Assembly: GCA_900556485.1 (NCBI GenBank)
Contig: USOX01000004.1
Coordinates: 62,001-126,000 of the forward strand
DNA: 64,000 nt
Source: an uncultured Dysgonomonas sp.
GTDB lineage: Bacteria; Bacteroidota; Bacteroidia; Bacteroidales; Dysgonomonadaceae
Direction of reading: 5' to 3'
This document shows positions 36,287 through 43,889 of the stretch, piece by piece (within the stretch, counting starts at the first letter, position 1; every line of letters starts with the position of its first letter). Position numbers and translations under genes: made by a program. The notes under the pieces were generated by a model that saw only the letters and a list, made by a program, of their open reading frames with translations, made no database searches and had not been told where the DNA came from.

Positions 36287-38446
36287 TTATGGGAAAGATG
36301 GTGGATCAATTTTCGAACCCCATTGCGTTGGTTTACCTGACACAGTATATTCTAAAGTGGCGCCATTGGATATATTGTCCCAGTCGATCCACGTATTTTC
36401 ATACGATTTATTATTTATCTTCAACGAACGTATGTAAATGTCTTTTTCAGAACCTCCTCTTATTATCAGGTCTCCATTTTTCAGGCTAACTTTTACGGAA
36501 TTGAAAATAGGTGTATTTACTGAAAAACCTCCTACCCCAGGTATTTCCGGATATAAACCAATACAAGCAAATACATACCATGCCCCCATTGTACCCAAAT
36601 CGTCATTGCCAGGCAATCCGTCTATTTTATTAAAATATTGTTCATTTAATACTTTATTTATGATATATTGCGCTTTATCGGGACGGTTTACCCAATTATA
36701 TATCCATGGAATTTGAAAACTAGGTTCATTACCTGCTGCAAACCAATCATCGTTATAACTGGCATCCAATCTTCTGAAAAGGTCATCTAACCTTTTCTCT
36801 GCCTCTGCCTTTCCTCCAACTAACTCAATTAAACCACCTAAATCGTATGGTACCATCCAGAAATAGTTTTTATATGTCGATTCCCGAAAATCATCGCCTA
36901 ACGACTTCCATGTACCATCGGCATTACGAGATTGCAGCCAACCTGTTTCGGGATTATAAAGGTTCTTCCAAGATCGGGCAAAATGGTAATAACGCCAGGT
37001 AGAGAATTCATCTCCACAAGCATACAAAGCGAAACGCCCTATTGCAAAGTCAGCCGATGTATATTCTAATTGTTCAGATGCATTGTAATAACCTTTGTCT
37101 AGATATTGTTTCAAACCCGGACGAACCTCTATATTCTGAGACATAGCTCCCGGAGTTTCAGCCCCGTATTTCATTATATTAAGTATTGGCCGTGGATCAT
37201 AGTTTCTTGCTCCAAATGCCCATGCATTCGAGATAAGAATTGGCGTAGGGTCTCCCTGCATCACACCTGTTTCTATATTAGCCAACACCCAACGAGGAAA
37301 ACCTCCACCTGTCTGTTCGGCAAATAATTGGTGAGAAATAACAACATCTGATGCAACATCGGGGTCAAGCATAGAAAGAAGCTGTATCTGTGTACGATAA
37401 GTATCCCAATTACTAAATGATGTATAATGCTTCGATCTGGATTTGTACACCTTATTATCTGCACCCATATATTCTCCATTGACATCACTGCAAACATTAG
37501 GATGTATCAGTACCCGATAAAGATGAGTATAAAACTGGGTAATACGATCGGGATTAGTTCCATCCACTTCTATTTTCCCCAGATAATCATTCCATCTGTT
37601 TTCTGCCTGTTCTTTTATCTTATCAAAATTCCATATTGCATTCTCAGTTCTCAGATTCTCTCGTGCATTTTCTACTGAGACATAAGAAACTCCAATTTTA
37701 TACTGAATATTCTTATTTTTGCTAACATCAAAGGTGAAAAAGACTCCGGAATTTTTACCTTCCGCAAAGGTCGTATTCGACATCAATTTTTCATCTTTCC
37801 ATGTACCTGATTCTATTGCATCAGCATCAAATTCGGCAACAAAGTAAACTTTATAAGGTGTTGGTATACCACAGAATGATCCGCCTTCGGCATATCCCTC
37901 ACACTTGTTTGCTGCTGTAATTACAATCGCCGCATTATTTATATCTGTTGCAGCTATACCACCACCAATGATAATAGTCCCCATATTTTGATCTTCAGGA
38001 TATTCATAGTGAGCCATACCTGTTCTTTCTGTTACAGTCAGCTTTGCTTTGATACCTTCCTGTACCCTCGCCTCATAATAACCTGCATGACCTTTTTCAT
38101 GAGAAAGGTTCACGCGATAATCAATAATATTATTAGGAGATATATCAAGTTTACCTTTTAGTGGAAAAGTTGGAAAATTCCCCATATGATCACAACCGCC
38201 TCCACTTATTTGATTTATTACAAATCCTGACTTTTTAGAAAAATACGATGGAGTGAATTGCACCATCCCAAAAGGATAGGTAGCTCCGGGATATAGATAA
38301 CCGGATGCCCACCCCACTCCTTTGTTGCCTATAAGTGTATTTACTTTAGCTGCATAGTCTGTCTTATTATCACTTTGTGCAAAAGAAAACATGCAACAAA
38401 AGATAAAGATGAAGTAAAATGATATTTTTTTTGAAAGGTTATTCAT
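36287..38446 (-). CDS. GH92 exo-alpha-mannosidase (canonical acid)
   Basis: This is a 719-residue exported GH92 with signal peptide (…CMFSFAQ). The N-terminal beta-sandwich starts VNTLIGNKGVGWASGYLYPG, with GATYPFGMVQFTP, the family's ATxPFGMV motif, and GGGCDHMGNFP (82-92). The (alpha/alpha)6 domain carries the general acid E574 (AGNEPSFQIPW) and GLPGNDDLGTMGAWYV (610-625), which supplies the base Asp. GH92 are calcium-dependent inverting alpha-mannosidases acting on alpha-1,2, -1,3, -1,4 or -1,6 bonds. Glu574 is kept, unlike in the adjacent paralogue 28 bp upstream. The C-terminus is long and ends GSKIDPPSFP. Linkage preference cannot be read by eye. Confidence 0.94.
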   Translation of the reverse strand: MNNLSKKISFYFIFIFCCMFSFAQSDNKTDYAAKVNTLIGNKGVGWASGYLYPGATYPFGMVQFTPSYFSKKSGFVINQISGGGCDHMGNFPTFPLKGKLDISPNNIIDYRVNLSHEKGHAGYYEARVQEGIKAKLTVTERTGMAHYEYPEDQNMGTIIIGGGIAATDINNAAIVITAANKCEGYAEGGSFCGIPTPYKVYFVAEFDADAIESGTWKDEKLMSNTTFAEGKNSGVFFTFDVSKNKNIQYKIGVSYVSVENARENLRTENAIWNFDKIKEQAENRWNDYLGKIEVDGTNPDRITQFYTHLYRVLIHPNVCSDVNGEYMGADNKVYKSRSKHYTSFSNWDTYRTQIQLLSMLDPDVASDVVISHQLFAEQTGGGFPRWVLANIETGVMQGDPTPILISNAWAFGARNYDPRPILNIMKYGAETPGAMSQNIEVRPGLKQYLDKGYYNASEQLEYTSADFAIGRFALYACGDEFSTWRYYHFARSWKNLYNPETGWLQSRNADGTWKSLGDDFRESTYKNYFWMVPYDLGGLIELVGGKAEAEKRLDDLFRRLDASYNDDWFAAGNEPSFQIPWIYNWVNRPDKAQYIINKVLNEQYFNKIDGLPGNDDLGTMGAWYVFACIGLYPEIPGVGGFSVNTPIFNSVKVSLKNGDLIIRGGSEKDIYIRSLKINNKSYENTWIDWDNISNGATLEYTVSGKPTQWGSKIDPPSFP

Positions 38447-38474
38447 TGTAATAATTTTATTAGAAGATTCATTT

Positions 38475-40757
38475 TTATCTTTTTGTTAACGAAAATGGGA
38501 CATCTTCTTTTTTCACTCCTCTGTCCTTGGCTGGTACATTTCCCATTTCGAATTGTAATATGCCGCCATTTGCAATATCGCTATAAGTAATATAGTTTTG
38601 ACTATGTGTATTTCCATTCAGTATAGCAGATTGTATATACATGTTCTCAGAACTATTATTATTAGCCTCTATAATAAATTTCTTGCCATCTTCCATTGTG
38701 ATAGTTACCTTTTTAAATAGTGGAGAACCAATTACATATTCGTCGGTACCCGGACATACACTGTATATACCCAATGCATTCAAAATGTACCAAGACGACA
38801 TTCCGCCCTGATCCTCATCTCCGGGATAACCACGTTCACTCGAATTATATAATCTGTCCATTATCTGGCGTGCCCAATACTGAGTTTTCCAGGGCTGACC
38901 TGCATAGCTATATAAATAAATCATATGTTGTATAGGCTGGTTCCCGTGTGCATATTGACCCATGCCTGCCAGTTCCATTTCTTTCATTTCATGTATTACA
39001 TGACCATATGTTCCTGGTATAATGGTATTTGGAACTGTGAATACAGAATCAATCTTTTCTACAAATTTCTCATCACTTCCATATAGATTTATTAAACCCT
39101 GTACATCGTGAAATACAGACCATGTATAGTGCCATGCATTCCCTTCGCAATAAGCACCACCCCATTCGTAAGGATCGAAGGGTTCAGTCCATTTGCCTTC
39201 CAATGTTTTACCACGCATGAAACCCGTAATAGTATCGAATACGTTAACATAGTTATACATTTGTTTTGCAAATACTCCTTCATAGAATTTATTACCTGTC
39301 ATTTTTGCAATCTGATAGCCACAAAAATCATCATAAGCATATTCCAAAGTTTGCGCTGTTGAACCCATCGACTCCGGGTAAGTAACATAACCCAGTTGCC
39401 AATACTCTTTCCATCCGGCACGTCCGTTTGCTCCACCCCAAGGTCCCTTATTCATTGCCTCATGTGCATAGGCTTTCAATGCTCTTTCAGGATCGAACGA
39501 ACGGATACCTTTTGCCCATGCATCTGCCAAAAGCGAAATAGAATGATTTCCTATCATACCACCGGTTTCACCCGGAGCTGACCAAGAAGGTAACCAACCA
39601 CATTGATCTTTTGCGTCAAGTAATGCATTCATATATCTTCCCTGCATAGTAGGATGAAGAATATTAGTCAGAGGAAACTGAGAACGGAAAGTATCCCAAA
39701 AACCATTATCGGTATACATATACCCTGAATATATCTTTCCATCATACGGACTATAATAACACGGTTCTCCGTTTATATCGCGTTCATAAAACTTACGGGA
39801 GAAAAGGTTAGCACGGAAAAGGCACGAATAGAATGTTCTCATCTGTTCCTCTGTTCCTCCTTCAACAATAACCCTATTCAGTAACTCATTCCATGTTTTC
39901 GCTCCTTTTGCTTTAGTTGCTTCAAGATTTTTGTCTGCACCCAATTCTCTATCGAGTGTAACCAGAGCCTGCTCTTGGCTAATATATGACGATGCAGCTT
40001 TTGCCTGCACCTTATTACCTTTTTTGAACTTGATATATGCACCATATCCTTTCCCTTCTCCGCTATTCTGGTTGGGAAAAATCTTATCGTTTTGATTCTC
40101 CCATATACCATAGTCTTCGAAAGGCTTATCGAACTGTACCACAAAATAATTACGGAAATTACTCGAATTATTTACAAAACGTTGATTGTTCACCCAACCT
40201 GAAATCTGCCTTTTCTCCGGATTGATTTTAATTTCACTCATATCTGTATAGCCATCTATAACAAGATATGCATCCCCTTTGGAAGGAAAAGAGAAACGCA
40301 AATGTACACCTCGTGTAGTAGGTGCCATTTCGGTACTTATTCCATTATCAAACTTAACTTTATAATAATGAGGTTTTGCTATTTCATTATCATGACTGAA
40401 ACTAGCTGCTCTTTTTTCCTGATTTACTATCAACTCCCCAACCATTGGCATAAAAGAGTAAACTGCATAGTCGCTCATCCAAGGGCTACATTGATGTGCT
40501 TGCTGAAAGCCTCGTATCTTATCCACAAAATACTGATACTTCCATCCCTCACCATTTGTTCCTGTTTGAGCCGACCATGTATGCATACCATATGGCATAC
40601 CTGTAGTAGGGTATGTATTGCCATAGCTAAGTCCGAAGTGAGAGTCGGTACCCTGCAGTGTATTTACATACTGAACAAGATCTTTAAGTTGAGCATTGAT
40701 ATTTATCGCATTGACTAGGAATAATAAAAAGAGAATAACCTTTGTATTTTTTTTCAT
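38475..40757 (-). CDS. GH92 with Gln in place of the general acid: probable mannosyl-phosphate-mannose hydrolase
   Basis: This is a 760-residue exported GH92 (signal …LLFLVNAININAQ). The N-terminal domain has LQGTDSHFGLSYGNTYPTTG and the catalytic domain has NGFWDTFRSQFPL, EGNAWHYTW (538-546) and PGDEDQGGMSSWYI (645-658). The general-acid motif, normally GNEP, reads G605-N-Q607-P; the codon is CAG. All else, including D647 and D649, is kept, so this is not a decayed gene. In GH92 enzymes that cleave mannose-alpha-1-phospho-6-mannose the acid Glu is replaced by Gln, because phosphate is a good leaving group. I infer the same activity. It lies between a canonical GH92 (28 bp) and the SASA esterase (45 bp) in one run of genes. 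Confidence 0.88.
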   Translation of the reverse strand: MKKNTKVILFLLFLVNAININAQLKDLVQYVNTLQGTDSHFGLSYGNTYPTTGMPYGMHTWSAQTGTNGEGWKYQYFVDKIRGFQQAHQCSPWMSDYAVYSFMPMVGELIVNQEKRAASFSHDNEIAKPHYYKVKFDNGISTEMAPTTRGVHLRFSFPSKGDAYLVIDGYTDMSEIKINPEKRQISGWVNNQRFVNNSSNFRNYFVVQFDKPFEDYGIWENQNDKIFPNQNSGEGKGYGAYIKFKKGNKVQAKAASSYISQEQALVTLDRELGADKNLEATKAKGAKTWNELLNRVIVEGGTEEQMRTFYSCLFRANLFSRKFYERDINGEPCYYSPYDGKIYSGYMYTDNGFWDTFRSQFPLTNILHPTMQGRYMNALLDAKDQCGWLPSWSAPGETGGMIGNHSISLLADAWAKGIRSFDPERALKAYAHEAMNKGPWGGANGRAGWKEYWQLGYVTYPESMGSTAQTLEYAYDDFCGYQIAKMTGNKFYEGVFAKQMYNYVNVFDTITGFMRGKTLEGKWTEPFDPYEWGGAYCEGNAWHYTWSVFHDVQGLINLYGSDEKFVEKIDSVFTVPNTIIPGTYGHVIHEMKEMELAGMGQYAHGNQPIQHMIYLYSYAGQPWKTQYWARQIMDRLYNSSERGYPGDEDQGGMSSWYILNALGIYSVCPGTDEYVIGSPLFKKVTITMEDGKKFIIEANNNSSENMYIQSAILNGNTHSQNYITYSDIANGGILQFEMGNVPAKDRGVKKEDVPFSLTKR

Positions 40758-40802
40758 GATAAAATTTTAGAATATTATTTCTATTGAGATACTTGTTTAT
40801 AA

Positions 40803-42797
40803 TTACCTTTTATTACCATAAGTAATCCCCTGCCAGTCATCAGTCCGAAAAGGAGATGCCGGTAAATCAACTCCGTTATATAAATTGCAAACAGGGTTAT
40901 CGGCCCACGCATAGCGCACTGCTATCGGGAATAAAACATCAGGACTAGAAACCACAATAGTATTACCATCTATTTTAGCTTCTGCCATATAAAACTTATG
41001 GTCGGGTCCGGCAATAGTAAAGCCTTTTACTGATCCATTATCTTTTGCTTTTAATCCATCATTTGTATGCAGGAAATAGATTCTGATTTTATTCCCTTCT
41101 ATAGTATATCGGTGATATATTGGTCCTGAATAAGGAATATTCTCTTTATACGTCTGCGCTCTTGCGGCTAAAGCTAATCGCTTACCCACATCTTGTTTGT
41201 TTTTGGGATGTATGTCATAAGCATCACCTATATCTATTGTTACAGCAATGCCTGTATTATTCAAATGTTGAGATGTGAAAGCCTGTGCTTCACGAAGTTC
41301 CGACCATGAAGATTCTACCGGTTCTTTTTGTAATGCTGTGAAATTTGCTAATTGTACTATATAGAAAGGAAACTCGTATCCCCACTTCTTTCGCCAATCT
41401 GTTATCATCAGAGGCAAAAGTTCTCTGTATTGATATGCCTGGCCGGCATTACCTTCTCCCTGATACCAGATAGCACCTTTTATAGAATAAGGAATAAGTG
41501 GATTTAACATAGCATTGAAAAGAAATGAAGGTATGTTAGGTTCAGTTGCCAGATTTACCGGCACTGGTGGTATATCTTTTATATTGAGTGACACTCTGTA
41601 GTTCCATGTACCAGCAAGGGATATTCTATCTGAAGATTTTTTTCCTATGAAAACATTCTCAGGATTACCATATATACCACCTGTACCGCCTGTATCCATA
41701 ACGCGCACAGATATTACTGCCTTACCTTTTTTTACAAGTTCTTTAGGTACTTTATAAACACGTGAAGTCATCCATCCTTCAGTATGTCCGATTTGCACTC
41801 CATTGAAATATGTAAAGTCATTATCATCTACTATACCAAGATTTAAAGTTAGCTCTTTCCCTTCCCAATTGTCAGGGATTTCCACTGTTTTGCGAAACCA
41901 GACTATACCATTGAATCCCTCAAGCCCCTGTTCTTGCATCAAACCGGGGATATTCATTTGCTCCCAATCTGAATCATTAGTTTGCAAAGATGCCCATACA
42001 GCATGATCGTTATCAAAACCTTTATCTATTTTTTCAATATCTTTTTTCCAGTTCTCAATGTTCTTATAAAATAACTTTTCTCTCTCTTCTTTAGAAGCCG
42101 GAAGTTTTTCTATTTCGGTTACTCTATCTTTATATTCAGGTATCATTTTTAAAGATTCTCCACTCGTCCAAGTTTCAATAATCGTACCTCCCCACGAAGT
42201 ATTAATCAATCCGATAGGAACATTCTGGCTGATATGAATATCTCGTCCGAAAAAATAACCCACTGCAGAAAAATCAGCAACTGTTTCCGGTGTACAGACC
42301 TGCCAACCGTTTTTTGCTACAATGATATTTTTCTCCGGTGTAGGGCTTGTTGCTTTTTCAATTTGCAAAAAACGTATATTAGGATAATTTGCAACAGCCT
42401 TTTCCTGCTCATAGTTAGTTATTTTACCCCAACCTTCTACCTGCATCTCCATATTAGATTGCCCTGAACATATCCATACTTCCCCTATCATTACATTTTG
42501 TAAGGTAGAAGTTTTCCCATCATATATTGTTATATTATAAGGCCCACCCGCTTGAGGAGTATTAACTGCTGTCTTCCAATCTCCATTAGCATCAGCTACG
42601 ATATTATATATTCTATTGTCCCACGATGTTGTAATTCTTACAGTTTTATTAGCACCTGTTTTTCCCCATATAGGAGCCTCGGTTTGTTGCTGTAAAACCA
42701 TATTATCAGAAAACAATGGAGGCAATTTAACTTGTGCTTGTAGTGCAATTAACTGAAATAAAAATACATAGAATAATATTATAAATCTATTAGCCAT
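40803..42797 (-). CDS. SGNH-type acetylesterase (sialate O-acetylesterase-like, SASA)
   Basis: This is a 664-residue exported esterase with signal peptide (…LIALQAQ). The N-terminal sheet begins VKLPPLFSDNMVLQQQTEAP, typical of SIAE-like proteins. The nucleophile is S111 in ICSGQSNMEM. WYQGEGNAGQAYQYRELLP and a late DIGDAYDIHPKNKQDVGKR (Asp-x-x-His) complete the active site. A GH2-like jelly-roll module (about residues 255-400, WFRKTVEIPDNWEGKELTL) is inserted, as is usual in this group. These enzymes remove O-acetyl groups from glycans. Neighbouring mannosidases suggest an acetylated mannan or decorated glycan rather than sialic acid. A strong hairpin separates it from the OMP gene upstream, so it may head its own transcript. 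Confidence 0.9.
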   Translation of the reverse strand: MANRFIILFYVFLFQLIALQAQVKLPPLFSDNMVLQQQTEAPIWGKTGANKTVRITTSWDNRIYNIVADANGDWKTAVNTPQAGGPYNITIYDGKTSTLQNVMIGEVWICSGQSNMEMQVEGWGKITNYEQEKAVANYPNIRFLQIEKATSPTPEKNIIVAKNGWQVCTPETVADFSAVGYFFGRDIHISQNVPIGLINTSWGGTIIETWTSGESLKMIPEYKDRVTEIEKLPASKEEREKLFYKNIENWKKDIEKIDKGFDNDHAVWASLQTNDSDWEQMNIPGLMQEQGLEGFNGIVWFRKTVEIPDNWEGKELTLNLGIVDDNDFTYFNGVQIGHTEGWMTSRVYKVPKELVKKGKAVISVRVMDTGGTGGIYGNPENVFIGKKSSDRISLAGTWNYRVSLNIKDIPPVPVNLATEPNIPSFLFNAMLNPLIPYSIKGAIWYQGEGNAGQAYQYRELLPLMITDWRKKWGYEFPFYIVQLANFTALQKEPVESSWSELREAQAFTSQHLNNTGIAVTIDIGDAYDIHPKNKQDVGKRLALAARAQTYKENIPYSGPIYHRYTIEGNKIRIYFLHTNDGLKAKDNGSVKGFTIAGPDHKFYMAEAKIDGNTIVVSSPDVLFPIAVRYAWADNPVCNLYNGVDLPASPFRTDDWQGITYGNKR

Positions 42798-42910
42798 AAG
42801 TAAATCAATTATATATATTAAAGAATCCCCCTTAAGATTAAGACGAGCAAACTTTGTTTTGCCACCAAATAATAGAGAAATTTTTATTTTTACGAAACCT
42901 GCCTATAGAA

Positions 42911-42951
42911 TAGAACCCGAATTTGAAATATGCATTCAAAACCGGGTTCTA
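42911..42951 (-). terminator. Two-tier hairpin after the outer-membrane barrel gene
   Basis: Outer arms TAGAACCCG (42911-42919) and CGGGTTCTA (42943-42951) are perfect. Inside, TTTGAA (42922-42927) pairs with TTCAAA (42935-42940) around ATATGCA. It starts 18 bp after the stop at 42969. No long T-run follows on either strand, so it may be a processing or partial termination site rather than a full stop. Confidence 0.55.
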
Positions 42952-42968
42952 CTTAATATACAACAATA

Positions 42969-43856
42969 TTACATATTGAATGAAAGTCTTAACCTGAGCC
43001 CTGCAGCCATTGGTATTACTTTATCAACCAATTCCTGACGAAAAGTATTGCTACTATATCCGATGGTTGAATTAAGAAAGCTGTTATTCACTTGCTTTAT
43101 TCCATCAGATGTTTCCTCAAGCTTAGTAAAATACCGATCGTTTTCACCCTTAACTATATCATTAAGTCCATAATCGATATATGCACCTGTATACAGTCCC
43201 ATTTTATCTGTCAATTGCCATTTCATACCTAATTCGGCACTAAACATATAGGCTATTTTAAAATCAATATCTTCCTCATAATTATAATCCGAATAGGTTC
43301 CAAAACCTCGGAACTCCTGGTCCTCGGCCCAATTTCCGGTATCATAGAAAAAGCCTTTGTTTGTAATTTCCGAAGCAGACGATTTATATTTTGCATTTAC
43401 AGGGATACCTATTTTTACACCAGCCGAAGCATATAACTTATTCTTCTCTCCATATTGGAACTGTAACATTAATGGAATATTGAGATACATTGCCTCTTGT
43501 TTCTCCTCATAATTTTTTATCGAAGAATAGAAATCATATATTTCGCCATCGGAAGAGTCTGTCAAATACCGTGATACATCATTAAATGCTTCTCTTTTTA
43601 CTTTAGCATTATAAAGAGCAAATTCTACGCCTGTATTAACGCCCAAATTATCAGCAAAGAAATAGGTATATCCTACTCCTAAATTGCCTCCGGCACCATC
43701 GCTTTTCTTTCCGGTAGCAGCCTCGTATGATAAAGTAGATAATCCACCTCCTGCATATACAGAGATTTCGTGTTTATTATTTTGAGCAAACATTATCGAA
43801 GCCGAAACAAACAAAATAATGGTTACACCTAGTTTTTTCAATAATATATTCTCCAT
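42969..43856 (-). CDS. Outer-membrane beta-barrel protein (PorT/OmpA-barrel like)
   Basis: This is a 295-residue protein with signal peptide (…SASIMFAQ), then alternating hydrophobic strands: ISVYAGGGLSTLSYEA, GAGGNLGVGYTYFFADNLGV, MYLNIPLMLQFQYGEKNKLY, GMKWQLTDKMGLYTGAYIDY and a C-terminal strand ending GLRLRLSFNM with a hydrophobic finish. This is the small eight- or ten-strand barrel type common in Bacteroidota (outer membrane beta-barrel domain). No binding motif is visible. It follows the DUF5005 gene by 33 bp, so it may anchor or export PUL products, for example helping the T9SS-tagged protein. That link is inference. Confidence 0.82.
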   Translation of the reverse strand: MENILLKKLGVTIILFVSASIMFAQNNKHEISVYAGGGLSTLSYEAATGKKSDGAGGNLGVGYTYFFADNLGVNTGVEFALYNAKVKREAFNDVSRYLTDSSDGEIYDFYSSIKNYEEKQEAMYLNIPLMLQFQYGEKNKLYASAGVKIGIPVNAKYKSSASEITNKGFFYDTGNWAEDQEFRGFGTYSDYNYEEDIDFKIAYMFSAELGMKWQLTDKMGLYTGAYIDYGLNDIVKGENDRYFTKLEETSDGIKQVNNSFLNSTIGYSSNTFRQELVDKVIPMAAGLRLRLSFNM

Positions 43857-43889
43857 TATATTTTTATTTACTTGTTTTTAATCATACTT

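Noticed and set aside
40803..42797. True sialic-acid esterase and thus a sialic-acid PUL
   Set aside because: There is no sialidase, lyase or sialic-acid catabolic gene; the SASA family acts on many acetylated glycans.
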